A DNA stretch of 64,000 bases from Heterocephalus glaber (Eukaryota; Chordata; Mammalia; Rodentia; Bathyergidae), in NCBI RefSeq assembly GCF_000247695.1, contig NW_004624866.1, positions 5,514,744-5,578,743 of the forward strand, read 5' to 3'. Under the pieces are notes generated by a model. It saw only the letters and a list, made by a program, of their open reading frames with translations, searched no databases and was not told the DNA's origin. Shown in pieces: positions 58,301-59,860 of the stretch (its first letter is position 1; each line of letters begins with the position of its first letter). The position numbers and the translations under genes are program-made.

Positions 58301-59330
58301 GTCCATTCATCTATTAATGGACAGTTGGGTTTTTTTCATCTTTGGCTGCTGTGCACAAGGTATGATTTTTTATAACTATATCTAGCATTTGTTTCATGAT
58401 GAAGTATCTTCGAGTTTCATTAGTGCTGCTTTCTGTTTTCTATTTATGTCATTTCCCTTTTTTCTCCCTTAACACATAGGTTAAATATAAGGCTGACCTG
58501 AAGAAACTTCACAAACCTGTGACTGACATGAAGGAATCTCTGATAATGCATCATGTCCTCAATACAAGCCAACTTGCCAGTTCTGTAAGCTCAATCATTT
58601 GTTCCAGAAACAACTTATTTCATTCATTTGCAACTCAGTTCCTTCTCTGAACTCACATGCACCTCCTTCTCGGCTGTTGATACACTAGATTCATTGCAAA
58701 GCTCTTCTGAGTATACTCATCCAAATTACAACATTAATCAACCAGTTCTCCATTGACTGTGATACCGCTCAGAAATAAAAAATGCTTCCTTTTTTGAAAT
58801 ATTTAAACTTTCCCCCCCCAATTAACTATTCCTTTTCCTCCTTCTATGGACATAGAACTACCACCTGAAATAGTTTTTCTCACTTTTAACTTTTCACACC
58901 TACTTTGAAAAAGCCATACAATTTGACCTTTTTTTTTTTTTTTTTTTGGCACTGGGGACTGAACTTGGATCCTTGCACTTGCGCAGCAGGCGGCAAAACC
59001 ACTGAGCTAAATCCCCAGCCCCAGTTTAACTGTTTTTAATCTGGTGTTAACTGACAATACTAAACCCAGTTCTTCATCTTTTAAATTTTTTTCTTAATCC
59101 TTCAGTGTTTGCTAATTTTAGTTTGGTCTTGACAATGCTGGTATGAAAATGTCTAATCCAAAGAGAAAAAATAGGAATCCTGAGCAGCTTTTCAACTCAT
59201 GTGCCTTTTTTGCCCCCTGCCCCAGTACCAGTACAAGAAGAAATACGAGAAGAGTAAAGGCCACTACCACACAATACCAGATAATCTGGAGCAGCTTCAT
59301 CTAAAAGAAGCCACAGAGTTACAGAGTATA
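122..59330 (+). CDS. NEB: Nebulin, internal part of gene (58 exons, incomplete at both ends)
   Basis: Giant actin-binding protein of the skeletal-muscle sarcomere. It lies along the thin filament, sets or stabilises its length and anchors at the Z-disc; loss causes nemaline myopathy in people (established knowledge). Seen here: 58 exons with 2450 codons (2415 if the pair at 42910 and 43633 are alternatives), all phase 0 at both ends, each made of ~35-residue modules with x-Y-K at the start, D-T-P in the middle and S-D/S-E at the end. The tropomyosin-type motif (WLRGIGW, later WLKGIGC) occurs in the exons starting 2774, 7945, 13316, 16846, 19997, 23935, 30235 (ILKGLGC), 39936 and, weakly, 50799 (FLKGCKL), always seven modules apart. 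Exon order and module sequences match human nebulin as I remember it. The first exons and the Z-disc repeats, serine-rich region and SH3 domain lie outside. No frameshift or stop was found in any exon, so the gene looks intact. Confidence 0.97.
310..411 (+). mobile_element. L1 3'-end fragment
   Basis: Reads as the last ~100 bp of an L1 3' UTR (atgtaaaggtacaagttccc, then ctaaaatgtaccaataaaa) ending in an A-rich tail. The same end sequence recurs near 3970-4055 and 14232-14325. Confidence 0.6.
1290..1490 (+). repeat. MIR-like SINE relic
   Basis: Contains the MIR-like core 'gggataacaatagtacctcc' followed by 'gagaggttgtgagaatgaa' and 'agtgattgctctgtaaatac'. Old and diverged. Confidence 0.5.
1711..2022 (+). 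CDS. NEB: NEB exon w2 (3 modules, 104 codons)
   Basis: A 312-bp exon with three modules of 38, 35 and 31 residues starting [14 protein letters not shown] and [10 protein letters not shown]; ends AYELQSD. The donor gat/gtgcgt is weaker than most. Modules 1-3 of a super-repeat. Confidence 0.97.
2023..2773 (+). other. NEB intron after w2
   Basis: No repeat family recognised with confidence. It contains a very short telomere-like run, (CCCTAA) about 2.5 times, near 2502-2517. Confidence 0.5.
2774..2977 (+). CDS. NEB: NEB exon w3 (2 modules, 68 codons, tropomyosin motif)
   Basis: A 204-bp exon. Module a starts NMYKSDLE and carries WMKGIGW; module b starts RLYRTR and contains VVDTPEV. Donor gag/gtaagc. 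Modules 4-5 of the super-repeat. Confidence 0.97.
3606..4055 (+). mobile_element. L1 3' end (ORF2 C-terminus plus 3' UTR)
   Basis: The reading starting at the 'gtggagtactactctgg' segment gives VEYYSG...FLGKWM, the C-terminal part of L1 ORF2. It is followed by a purine-rich 3' UTR (ggaaggaaggaaaaag) and the end sequence 'atgtaccaataaaatt'. Severely 5'-truncated. Confidence 0.75.
4106..4210 (+). CDS. NEB: NEB exon w4 (1 module)
   Basis: 35 codons starting [11 protein letters not shown] with PADTPVM in the middle, ending AIQISN. Donor aac/gtaagg. Module 6 of the super-repeat. Confidence 0.96.
4360..4389. repeat. (TG)15 microsatellite
   Basis: An uninterrupted TG run of 30 bp in the short intron between w4 and w5, about 75 bp before the next acceptor; likely length-polymorphic. 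Confidence 0.95.
4463..4570 (+). CDS. NEB: NEB exon w5 (1 module, 36 codons)
   Basis: Starts [11 protein letters not shown], contains GYDIRAD, ends RDIASD. Donor gat/gtaaga. Module 7, paralogous to w1 and w9. Confidence 0.96.
4876..5045. repeat. 85-bp direct tandem duplication
   Basis: Two adjacent copies (4876-4960 and 4961-5045), each beginning 'tcaaagtgtacc' and ending 'aagtagctacatg', with only two mismatches. A recent local duplication inside the intron. Confidence 0.93.
5512..5823 (+). CDS. NEB: NEB exon w6 (3 modules, 104 codons)
   Basis: A 312-bp exon. Modules start [22 protein letters not shown] and [10 protein letters not shown]; ends AYDLQSD. Donor gat/gtaagt. Modules 1-3 of the next super-repeat. 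Confidence 0.97.
5824..6484 (+). other. NEB intron after w6, first part
   Basis: AT-rich; nothing recognised before the ID insertion at 6497. Confidence 0.4.
6497..6585 (-). mobile_element. ID SINE with 14-bp target duplication
   Basis: A tRNA-derived ID element on the minus strand: T-run (A tail), then the reverse complements of the B box (gatcgaactc) and A box (ctgagctaaat). Target duplication tcaatcacattctt at 6485-6498 and 6586-6599. Confidence 0.92.
6991..7109 (-). mobile_element. B1 SINE
   Basis: Minus-strand B1/7SL-type repeat: 'cactgtgttgccaag', 'cagcctcctaaatgg' and 'gactacaggatcatgccacc'. Diverged. Confidence 0.75.
7945..8148 (+). CDS. NEB: NEB exon w7 (2 modules, 68 codons, tropomyosin motif)
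   Basis: A 204-bp exon. Module a AIYKADLE with WLRGIGW; module b starts SIYRTPALK with VDTPEVV; ends ENISI before gtaagt. It ends in SI rather than SD/SE. Confidence 0.97.
8502..8606 (+). CDS. NEB: NEB exon w8 (1 module)
   Basis: 35 codons starting [11 protein letters not shown], with MPDTPEI, ending LNVSN. Donor aat/gtaagt. Module 6, paralogous to w4. Confidence 0.96.
8607..9580 (+). other. NEB intron after w8, first part
   Basis: AT-rich sequence with A-rich tracts near 9400-9480; no family recognised before the hairpin element. Confidence 0.4.
9581..9691. mobile_element. Palindromic DNA-transposon miniature (Tigger/mariner-like MITE)
   Basis: A 111-bp near-perfect inverted repeat. The left arm begins cagtggcacctcggttcacc; the right arm is its reverse complement with about 4 mismatches in 48. 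It is flanked by TA on both sides (9579-9580 and 9692-9693), the target site of Tc1/mariner transposons, and the CAGTGG..CTCGG end resembles Tigger-type termini. No coding capacity. Confidence 0.8.
10640..10800 (+). repeat. MIR-like SINE relic
   Basis: 'attaaatcttcatactaacc ... tactagatgggaaaactgat ... gttagtaggtgaag' follows the MIR consensus core at low identity. Confidence 0.5.
10879..10972 (+). mobile_element. ID SINE with 11-bp target duplication
   Basis: Plus-strand ID: gatttagctcagtg (A box), gagttcgatccctgg (B box), then an A-rich tail. Target duplication gaaaatagtat at 10868-10878 and 10973-10983. Confidence 0.92.
11681..11785 (+). CDS. NEB: NEB exon w9 (1 module)
   Basis: Starts [11 protein letters not shown], core CDVRLDA, ends REIASD. 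Donor gac/gtgagt. Module 7. It is 35 codons while its paralogues w1, w5, w14, w19 and w25 have 36, so it has lost one codon. Confidence 0.96.
11887..12198 (+). CDS. NEB: NEB exon w10 (3 modules, 104 codons)
   Basis: A 312-bp exon. Modules start [22 protein letters not shown] and [10 protein letters not shown]; ends AYELQSD. Donor gat/gtgagt. Only 101 bp separate it from w9. Confidence 0.97.
12408..12582 (-). mobile_element. B1-ID dimeric SINE
   Basis: Minus-strand composite: ID-like part (caccagggattgaaccc) joined to a B1 part (cactaagttgcccaaactgg, aaagtgctgggattacaggt). Confidence 0.75.
13316..13420 (+). CDS. NEB: NEB exon w11 (1 module, tropomyosin motif)
   Basis: 35 codons: AVYKADLE with WLRGIGW, ends DIFSE. 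Donor gag/gtattc is the weakest of the set. This exon plus w12 (105 + 99 bp) equals the 204-bp exon of the preceding super-repeats. Confidence 0.95.
13421..13954 (+). other. NEB intron after w11
   Basis: AT-rich; no repeat or gene recognised. Confidence 0.5.
13955..14053 (+). CDS. NEB: NEB exon w12 (1 short module, 33 codons)
   Basis: Starts [11 protein letters not shown], with VDDRVDY in place of DTP, ends EILDD. Donor gat/gtaagt. Confidence 0.95.
14078..14231 (+). mobile_element. B1 SINE
   Basis: Plus-strand B1: 'gccaggtgtggtgatgcaag', 'cctgtaaccccag', 'aaggccagcctgggctatat', ending in an A tail. Confidence 0.85.
14232..14325 (+). mobile_element. L1 3'-end fragment
   Basis: Directly after the B1 tail: 'gtgcaaagtccctatgatga' and 'ctaaaatgtaccagtaaact', the L1 3' terminal sequence also seen at 310 and 3970. 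Confidence 0.6.
14495..14596 (+). CDS. NEB: NEB exon w13 (1 module, 34 codons)
   Basis: Starts [11 protein letters not shown], with LTDTPLL, ends RILDQ. Donor cag/gtaggg. Confidence 0.95.
14716..14823 (+). CDS. NEB: NEB exon w14 (1 module, 36 codons)
   Basis: Starts [11 protein letters not shown], core [11 protein letters not shown], ends DVQSE. Donor gag/gtaatt. Module 7 type. Confidence 0.96.
14824..15317 (+). other. NEB intron after w14
   Basis: No repeat recognised; ordinary intronic sequence. Confidence 0.5.
15318..15629 (+). CDS. NEB: NEB exon w15 (3 modules, 104 codons)
   Basis: The last 312-bp exon in the window. Modules start [22 protein letters not shown] and [10 protein letters not shown]; ends AYDLQSD. 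Donor gat/gtaagt. Confidence 0.97.
15630..16676 (+). other. NEB intron after w15, before the ID element
   Basis: Unique-looking intronic sequence; nothing recognised. Confidence 0.4.
16677..16763 (+). mobile_element. ID SINE
   Basis: Plus-strand ID: ggatttagctcagtg, gagttcgatccccagtacc and an A tail, ending about 80 bp upstream of the acceptor of w16. Confidence 0.9.
16846..16950 (+). CDS. NEB: NEB exon w16 (1 module, tropomyosin motif)
   Basis: 35 codons: NIYKADLE with WLRGIGW, PLDSVDH instead of DTP, ends EMVNQ. Donor cag/gtgtgc. Confidence 0.96.
17063..17167 (+). CDS. NEB: NEB exon w17 (1 module)
   Basis: Starts [11 protein letters not shown], with VVDPPEI (P for T in DTP), ends VNQSD. 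Donor gat/gtaagt. Confidence 0.96.
17535..17639 (+). CDS. NEB: NEB exon w18 (1 module)
   Basis: Starts [11 protein letters not shown], with SPDTPYI, ends KLYST. Donor act/gtgagt. Module 6. Confidence 0.96.
17810..18010 (+). repeat. Ancient mammalian repeat (L2/MIR-like)
   Basis: 'gagctcctgtgatgtgccag', 'gaattcttcaggagctcata' and 'agtaaacagatgataatgta' follow a common old mammalian repeat pattern. Family not certain. Confidence 0.35.
18427..18534 (+). CDS. NEB: NEB exon w19 (1 module, 36 codons)
   Basis: Starts [11 protein letters not shown], core [11 protein letters not shown], ends LVNSE. Donor gag/gtccgt is unusual but GT-initiated. Module 7 type. Confidence 0.95.
18638..18751 (+). CDS. 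NEB: NEB exon w20 (1 module, 38 codons)
   Basis: Starts [14 protein letters not shown], ends QMRSA. Donor gcg/gtaagc. It corresponds to the first module of the 312-bp exons: 114 bp here plus 198 bp in w21 equals 312. Confidence 0.95.
18849..18930 (+). mobile_element. ID SINE with 10-bp target duplication
   Basis: Near-consensus plus-strand ID (gattcagctcagtggtttcg ... gagttcgatccccggta, A tail). Target duplication agaactagtt at 18835-18844 and 18931-18940. Looks young. Confidence 0.93.
18958..19131 (-). mobile_element. B1 SINE with CT-rich tail
   Basis: Minus-strand B1: T/CTTT tract, then 'acaagatctcattgtgtagt', 'gcctcagcctcctgagtgct' and 'gggccaccatgctaggc'. Confidence 0.85.
19452..19649 (+). 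CDS. NEB: NEB exon w21 (2 modules, 66 codons)
   Basis: A 198-bp exon. Modules start [11 protein letters not shown] and [10 protein letters not shown]; ends QEILSD. Donor gat/gtaagt. Second part of the split 312-bp exon. Confidence 0.96.
19997..20101 (+). CDS. NEB: NEB exon w22 (1 module, tropomyosin motif, Cys form)
   Basis: NVYKDDLN with WLRGIGC: the final Trp of the motif is Cys from here on. Contains WDTPQI, ends DLQSQ. Donor cag/gtgagt. Confidence 0.96.
20358..20443 (-). mobile_element. ID SINE with 11-bp target duplication
   Basis: Minus-strand ID (gtacttgggatcgaactcgg ... caactgagctaaatccccgg). Duplication tataacagcaa at 20336-20346 and 20444-20454. Confidence 0.88.
20853..20957 (+). 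CDS. NEB: NEB exon w23 (1 module)
   Basis: Starts [11 protein letters not shown] (T in place of the usual K after Y), with VTDTPVY, ends NASE. Donor gag/gtatgt. Confidence 0.95.
21060..21164 (+). CDS. NEB: NEB exon w24 (1 module)
   Basis: Starts [11 protein letters not shown], with LETVDYDR in place of DTP, ends LYSS. Donor agt/gtaagt. Confidence 0.96.
21444..21551 (+). CDS. NEB: NEB exon w25 (1 module, 36 codons)
   Basis: Starts [11 protein letters not shown], core SYVLPTSTL, ends HLASR. Donor cgt/gtaagt. Module 7 type. Confidence 0.96.
21552..22734 (+). other. NEB intron after w25, first part
   Basis: Mostly unrecognised AT-rich sequence. A small SINE scrap (gttcgatccatagctctgc) lies near 22608. 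Confidence 0.4.
22735..22900 (+). repeat. MIR-like SINE relic
   Basis: 'tgaagcctcacaatggccct ... tctatacagatgaggacatg ... agctcagggaagtag' matches the MIR core in order. Confidence 0.65.
22973..23086 (+). CDS. NEB: NEB exon w26 (1 module, 38 codons)
   Basis: Starts [11 protein letters not shown], with [10 protein letters not shown], ends FNID. Donor gat/gtaagt. 114 bp, paralogue of w20. Confidence 0.96.
23406..23603 (+). CDS. NEB: NEB exon w27 (2 modules, 66 codons)
   Basis: Modules start [11 protein letters not shown] and [10 protein letters not shown]; ends DQISD. Donor gat/gtaagc. 198 bp, paralogue of w21. Confidence 0.96.
23935..24039 (+). CDS. NEB: NEB exon w28 (1 module, tropomyosin motif)
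   Basis: IVYKDDLT with WLKGIGC, then WDTPEIL, ends DLRDD. Donor gat/gtgagt. Confidence 0.97.
24355..24441 (+). mobile_element. tRNA-derived SINE (ID/B2-like, older subtype)
   Basis: 'ggatgtagctcacaggtaga' (A box) and 'ctgagtttaatacccagaac' (B box), then an A tail. It differs from the abundant ID subtype here. Confidence 0.75.
24694..24803 (+). mobile_element. ID SINE with 13-bp target duplication and GAAA tail
   Basis: ID body (gggatttagctcagtggttt ... tttgatccccagtacc) with an A tail expanded into GAAA repeats. Duplication aaaaagtgctgac at 24681-24693 and 24804-24816. Confidence 0.92.
24924..25028 (+). CDS. NEB: NEB exon w29 (1 module)
   Basis: Starts [11 protein letters not shown], with VTDTPLY, ends KQLSD. 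Donor gat/gtatgc. Confidence 0.96.
25029..25847 (+). other. NEB intron after w29
   Basis: No repeat recognised. Confidence 0.4.
25848..25955 (+). CDS. NEB: NEB exon w30 (1 module, 36 codons)
   Basis: Starts [11 protein letters not shown] (H in place of K after Y), with KTVDLDR in place of DTP, ends KLQSE. Donor gag/gtgagc. By sequence it has no counterpart in the preceding super-repeat, so it looks like an inserted module. Confidence 0.95.
25956..26998 (+). other. NEB intron after w30
   Basis: No gene or repeat family recognised apart from a G-run at 26837-26853. Confidence 0.4.
26837..26853 (+). repeat. Poly-G run
   Basis: Sixteen G in 17 bases with one C. Could form a G-quadruplex in the transcript or be length-variable. 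Confidence 0.85.
26999..27103 (+). CDS. NEB: NEB exon w31 (1 module)
   Basis: Starts [11 protein letters not shown], with PVDTPHF, ends YMSSY. Donor tat/gtgagt. Confidence 0.96.
27104..28040 (+). other. NEB intron after w31, before the ID element
   Basis: Nothing recognised. Confidence 0.4.
28041..28127 (+). mobile_element. ID SINE
   Basis: Plus-strand ID (gggatttagctcagtggttt, gagttcgagccccag) ending in an AAAT-repeat tail. Confidence 0.88.
28278..28385 (+). CDS. NEB: NEB exon w32 (1 module, 36 codons)
   Basis: Starts [11 protein letters not shown], core [11 protein letters not shown], ends NNVTSE. Donor gag/gtaggt. Resembles the module-7 type (compare w14: [11 protein letters not shown]). 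Confidence 0.96.
28386..28953 (+). other. NEB intron after w32
   Basis: No repeat recognised. Confidence 0.4.
28954..29058 (+). CDS. NEB: NEB exon w33 (1 module)
   Basis: Starts [11 protein letters not shown], with TPDTPEI, ends AVSE. Donor gaa/gtgagt. Confidence 0.96.
29156..29260 (+). CDS. NEB: NEB exon w34 (1 module)
   Basis: Starts [11 protein letters not shown], with LPYTPEV (Y for D in DTP), ends DITSD. Donor gat/gtaagc. Confidence 0.96.
29261..30234 (+). other. NEB intron after w34
   Basis: A-rich stretch near 29930-30030; no family recognised. Confidence 0.4.
30235..30333 (+). CDS. NEB: NEB exon w35 (1 module, 33 codons, degenerate tropomyosin motif)
   Basis: IKYKEDLQ with ILKGLGC, then YDTPDMV, ends LKKLW. 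Donor tgg/gtgggt. Confidence 0.96.
30673..30783 (+). CDS. NEB: NEB exon w36 (1 module, 37 codons)
   Basis: Starts [11 protein letters not shown], with LDTPEYR, ends THLSE. Donor gag/gtaagg. The two extra leading codons offset the two missing at the end of w35, suggesting the intron slid within the boundary. Confidence 0.95.
30925..31070 (+). repeat. MIR-like SINE relic
   Basis: 'gagcaagttagttgacctca ... taagatgaggatattggtac' fits the MIR core. Confidence 0.5.
31344..32160 (-). mobile_element. L1 3' portion (minus strand)
   Basis: Starts with a T-run (A tail on minus), then a pyrimidine-rich 3' UTR and ORF2-derived sequence ('tcctccattatgtataaata', 'tgaattatgctgcaatatac', 'ctaatttgcatttctttaat'), typical reversed L1 3' end. 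5'-truncated. Confidence 0.85.
32161..35235 (+). other. Remainder of the 4.4-kb NEB intron after w36
   Basis: Holds a tRNA-SINE relic at 33471-33540. A long stretch near 33960-34720 reads like an ancient mammalian repeat (gcattctaggcagaaaagat, cagatttggaagtcatcaat), family uncertain. The rest is unrecognised. Confidence 0.35.
33471..33540 (+). mobile_element. tRNA-derived SINE relic
   Basis: 'agggtgtagcttagtacaga' and 'ctgaattcaatccccagcat' are A- and B-box-like. Old subtype similar to 24355. Confidence 0.6.
35236..35340 (+). CDS. NEB: NEB exon w37 (1 module)
   Basis: Starts [11 protein letters not shown], with VPDTPDL, ends KLQSQ. Donor cag/gtaaca. Follows a 4.4-kb intron. Confidence 0.96.
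35491..35677 (+). mobile_element. B1-ID dimeric SINE
   Basis: B1 part (acacacctgtaatcccagca, gagaccctgtctcaa) joined to an ID part (ggctggagatgtagctcaat, caacccccagtac). Confidence 0.85.
36194..36298 (+). CDS. NEB: NEB exon w38 (1 module)
   Basis: Starts [11 protein letters not shown], His-rich core HHHAGNQT in place of DTP, ends DMVSE. Donor gag/gtaaga. Confidence 0.95.
36554..36658 (+). CDS. NEB: NEB exon w39 (1 module)
   Basis: Starts [11 protein letters not shown], with VPDTPIL, ends NASD. Donor gat/gtaagc. Confidence 0.96.
37242..37327 (-). mobile_element. ID SINE
   Basis: Minus-strand ID: T-run, ctggtaccagggttcaaact, ctactgagctaaatccc. Flanked by gtctgcct repeats. Confidence 0.85.
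37328..38647 (+). other. NEB intron before w40, after the ID element
   Basis: No repeat or gene recognised. Confidence 0.4.
38648..38752 (+). CDS. NEB: NEB exon w40 (1 module)
   Basis: Starts [11 protein letters not shown], with KDALDIV in place of DTP, ends DDISK. Donor aaa/gtatgt. Confidence 0.96.
38895..39061 (-). mobile_element. B1 SINE
   Basis: Minus-strand B1 with a long T/G-interrupted tail: 'agtctctaagttgcttatgc', 'agagtgctgggattatagac', 'accatcatgcctggc'. Confidence 0.8.
39175..39279 (+). CDS. NEB: NEB exon w41 (1 module)
   Basis: Starts [11 protein letters not shown], with IPDRPEHF (D-R-P instead of D-T-P), ends DAVSD. Donor gat/gtgaga. Confidence 0.96.
39480..39517. repeat. Perfect 16-bp inverted repeat
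   Basis: Arms ttcttctgaacgtatg (39480-39495) and its exact complement (39502-39517) with a 6-nt loop; a stable hairpin inside an intron. Confidence 0.95.
39936..40040 (+). CDS. NEB: NEB exon w42 (1 module, tropomyosin motif)
   Basis: VKYKEDLT with WLKGIGC, then YDTPDFT, ends TLYSK. Donor aag/gtacat. Confidence 0.96.
40130..40560. repeat. Ancient interspersed repeat, possibly LTR-derived
   Basis: Shares a run of words with 46790-47200 (agctcagtttgtagaggttt versus ggttcagagtttcagaggtt; cagtccatag versus tagtccatgg). Two copies of one family, likely of LTR origin; family not certain. Confidence 0.35.
41503..41607 (+). CDS. NEB: NEB exon w43 (1 module)
   Basis: Starts [11 protein letters not shown], with VADCPIN (D-C-P), ends QLMNE. 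Donor gag/gtatgt. Confidence 0.96.
42166..42209 (+). mobile_element. 5'-truncated ID SINE
   Basis: Only the 3' half remains (gcgcaagcgcaaggacctga, ttcaatccccggtac, A tail), flanked by aaaaaattact-type duplications. Confidence 0.8.
42910..43014 (+). CDS. NEB: NEB exon w44 (1 module; probable mutually exclusive partner of w45)
   Basis: Starts [11 protein letters not shown], highly charged, with VVDEPRHL in place of DTP, ends QISQ. Donor cag/gtactg. Same size and end dipeptide (SQ) as w45. From memory of human NEB, exons 143 and 144 are used in either/or fashion at this position, each joined to the NE before and the IKYRKN after. Confidence 0.93.
43015..43632 (+). other. Intron between the alternative exons w44 and w45
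   Basis: 618 bp. Any splice-control elements that force the choice between w44 and w45 are likely here or in the flanking introns; no repeat insertion recognised in it. Confidence 0.4.
43633..43737 (+). CDS. NEB: NEB exon w45 (1 module; probable mutually exclusive partner of w44)
   Basis: Starts [11 protein letters not shown], a much more hydrophobic module with [10 protein letters not shown], ends HMWSQ. Donor cag/gtaatg. The start after gaacag is set by frame and module length. Confidence 0.93.
44044..44152 (+). mobile_element. ID SINE with 12-bp target duplication
   Basis: ID body (ggggatttagctcagtggtt, aagttcgatccacag) with an AAAT/AAAAT tail. Duplication aaatagattcct at 44032-44043 and 44153-44164. 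Confidence 0.93.
44546..44700 (-). mobile_element. B1 SINE
   Basis: Minus-strand B1: 'gagacaggatcttgccttgt', 'gcctcagcctcctgagtgct', 'acagatgtgcactaccata'. Confidence 0.85.
44701..45360 (+). other. End of the NEB intron before w46
   Basis: Nothing recognised. Confidence 0.4.
45361..45465 (+). CDS. NEB: NEB exon w46 (1 module)
   Basis: Starts [11 protein letters not shown], with VVDTPEH, ends QISD. Donor gat/gtaagt. Confidence 0.96.
45791..45898 (+). CDS. NEB: NEB exon w47 (1 module, 36 codons)
   Basis: Starts [11 protein letters not shown], core [11 protein letters not shown], ends DEVSD. Donor gat/gtaagt. Confidence 0.96.
45960..46170. repeat. Ancient interspersed repeat, family uncertain
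   Basis: 'ctagtggcttaaaataacaa' followed by 'gtgattctgcaagttgactg' resembles a widespread mammalian repeat; diverged. The rest of 46170-46790 is unrecognised. Confidence 0.35.
46790..47200. repeat. Ancient interspersed repeat, possibly LTR-derived
   Basis: 'cactataacaaatactgaga', 'agaggttttagtccatgggc', 'acacatgatggaacaaaact', 'tagaccccacctcttaaagg'. Second copy of the family also at 40130. Confidence 0.4.
47314..47398 (+). mobile_element. ID SINE (diverged)
   Basis: 'gctggagatttagcacagtg', 'gagtttgatccctagtacc', A tail. Confidence 0.85.
47552..47640 (+). mobile_element. ID SINE
   Basis: Near-consensus: ggggatttagctcagtggtt, gagttcaatccccggtacc, uninterrupted A tail. Flanking atcagtg repeats suggest the target duplication. 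Confidence 0.9.
47841..47870. repeat. (TA)n/(CATA)n microsatellite
   Basis: TA repeats passing into TACA repeats over about 30 bp. Confidence 0.85.
48221..48319 (+). mobile_element. ID SINE
   Basis: 'ccgaggatttagctcagtgg', 'gagttcgatccccagtacc', AAAAC-repeat tail. Approximate, mutated duplication (attaaaacctagcatcct / ataaaaatctaacatcct) around it. Confidence 0.88.
48320..49084 (+). other. End of the NEB intron before w48
   Basis: A stretch near 48550-48710 has the general look of an old mammalian repeat; otherwise unrecognised. Confidence 0.3.
49085..49189 (+). CDS. NEB: NEB exon w48 (1 module)
   Basis: Starts [11 protein letters not shown], with IKPDAVH in place of DTP, ends VNTN. Donor aat/gtaagt. 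Preceded by the 3.2-kb intron from 45899. Confidence 0.96.
49190..49804 (+). other. NEB intron after w48, before the ID element
   Basis: Nothing recognised. Confidence 0.4.
49805..49897 (+). mobile_element. ID SINE
   Basis: 'ccagggatttagctcagtgg', 'aagtttgatccccagtacc', AAAT-repeat tail. Confidence 0.9.
50289..50393 (+). CDS. NEB: NEB exon w49 (1 module)
   Basis: Starts [11 protein letters not shown], with TPDRPDF (D-R-P), ends LQQSD. Donor gat/gtaaga. Confidence 0.96.
50394..50798 (+). other. NEB intron after w49
   Basis: GC-richer intron, no repeat recognised. Long open frames on both strands here carry no known domain and are judged spurious. Confidence 0.5.
50799..50903 (+). CDS. NEB: NEB exon w50 (1 module, degenerate tropomyosin motif)
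   Basis: FEYKLDRE with FLKGCKL at the position of the WLKGIGW motif, then VTDDKDMV, ends LIESD. Donor gat/gtaagt. Last recognisable motif of the seven-module series. Confidence 0.96.
50904..51569 (+). other. NEB intron after w50
   Basis: Nothing recognised. Confidence 0.4.
51570..51674 (+). CDS. NEB: NEB exon w51 (1 module)
   Basis: Starts [11 protein letters not shown], with VPDTPQI, ends NLVSE. Donor gag/gtaacc. Confidence 0.97.
51764..51874 (+). CDS. NEB: NEB exon w52 (1 module, 37 codons)
   Basis: Starts [11 protein letters not shown], with LPETPDT, ends KHVSD. Donor gat/gtaagt. Strongly basic. Intron before it is only 89 bp. Confidence 0.96.
52153..52570 (-). mobile_element. L1 3' end (minus strand)
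   Basis: T-rich start, pyrimidine-rich 3' UTR (ccctcccttccctctccttt) and 'ctcatataagagaaaccatg', a word shared with the L1 copy at 31344. Confidence 0.75.
52839..52949 (+). CDS. NEB: NEB exon w53 (1 module, 37 codons)
   Basis: Starts [11 protein letters not shown], with QEPPEVK (E-P-P), ends KKQSD. Donor gac/gtacgt. Confidence 0.96.
53180..53281 (+). CDS. NEB: NEB exon w54 (1 module, 34 codons)
   Basis: Starts [11 protein letters not shown], with VADRPDI (D-R-P), ends KQASE. Donor gag/gtaagg. Confidence 0.96.
53391..53495 (+). CDS. NEB: NEB exon w55 (1 module)
   Basis: Starts [11 protein letters not shown], with LSRPDIEM (S-R-P), ends KLSSQ. Donor cag/gtaatg. The next certain exon is 4.3 kb away. 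Confidence 0.96.
53889..54121 (-). mobile_element. B1-ID dimeric SINE
   Basis: Minus strand: ID-like part (gtgctctaccactgaactac) then B1 part (catggtctcactatgttgcc, gcctcagcctcttgagtagc, aggcatgcagcactatgcc). Confidence 0.85.
54122..55195 (+). other. Intronic stretch before the candidate exon
   Basis: AT-rich sequence; nothing recognised. Confidence 0.4.
55196..55300 (+). CDS. NEB: Candidate extra NEB module exon (w56), status uncertain
   Basis: Exactly 105 bp, open, between ..actctag and gat/gtaaga. It reads [11 protein letters not shown], then [11 protein letters not shown], then KSNVLISD. It has the Y at position 3, D-T-P in the middle (positions 19-21) and the final S-D of a nebulin module, in phase 0 like all other exons. 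It lacks the K after Y (F instead) and is Gln/Gly/Arg-rich in the linker. I do not recall a module between ..KLSSQ and VKYREN.. in human nebulin, so this may be a species- or isoform-specific exon, or a decaying one whose frame still happens to be open. Confidence 0.55.
55301..57835 (+). other. NEB intron before w57
   Basis: No repeat recognised with confidence over about 2.5 kb; ordinary AT-rich intron with several short chance open frames. Confidence 0.4.
57836..57946 (+). CDS. NEB: NEB exon w57 (1 module, 37 codons)
   Basis: Starts [11 protein letters not shown], with NPKDSQLYK in place of DTP, ends NLASE. Donor gag/gtatgt. Confidence 0.96.
57985..58420 (-). mobile_element. Old L1 fragment (minus strand)
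   Basis: 'tataagtggaatcatgatat', 'caaggttcatccatactgta', 'ttcatctattaatggacagt' in this order are typical of a reversed old mammalian L1 3' region. Confidence 0.75.
58480..58584 (+). CDS. NEB: NEB exon w58 (1 module)
   Basis: Starts [11 protein letters not shown], with VTDMKESL in place of DTP, ends QLASS. Donor tct/gtaagc. Confidence 0.96.
58929..59021 (-). mobile_element. ID SINE
   Basis: Minus-strand ID with a 19-nt T-run, then 'actggggactgaacttggat' and 'cactgagctaaatccccagc'. Confidence 0.9.
59226..59330 (+). CDS. NEB: NEB exon w59 (1 module), last exon in window
   Basis: Starts [11 protein letters not shown], with IPDNLEQ in place of DTP, ends ELQSI. Donor ata/gtaagt. In human nebulin the next module (VKYKEKYEKER) follows directly; its exon is beyond 64000. 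Confidence 0.96.
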
Positions 59331-59420
59331 GTAAGTTGATCAAGACTGGATTTTCCTCTGATACACATTCATCTACGATGTCAAAAATTTCAGGAATTCA
59401 CTCAAGGATAGAAGTGATGC

Positions 59421-59860
59421 TTTTTTTATTAGCACATATTTTTAGTATATAATGATTATATTATAATTACATTACATTATAATTATTACATTATAATTAC
59501 ATACATTACAATGTACATTATAATGATTATAGTATACAATGATTACAATTATTGTGGGAAGTTAGTACGTGTACATATCTTAATTCTTTCTCTCCCTCAC
59601 TCTTTTTTTTTTTTTTTTAACTTTTTCCTCCTACCCTTGCCCTGCTCCTTCCAACTGTTGGTTCCCTTCCCATTTGCAAAGACTATATATTTTAATCATC
59701 TTTTTCATTCCTTTCCCCTCCCTACTCTGCCTACCTCCATCATGTGTTCCCCTATTGATTTAAAAAAGATCTCCCTACTTCCTCTTTATCTTCTATTTTG
59801 CACATGCTCTCTCTCATATATATATATTGCTCTTTATACATATTACATATATATATCTTT
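59421..59860 (-). mobile_element. L1 3' end (minus strand) with AT-repeat expansion
   Basis: T-run, then iterated attataa words (59450-59530), then a pyrimidine-rich reversed L1 3' UTR (tttcctcctacccttgccct, tctctctcatatatatata). Confidence 0.65.
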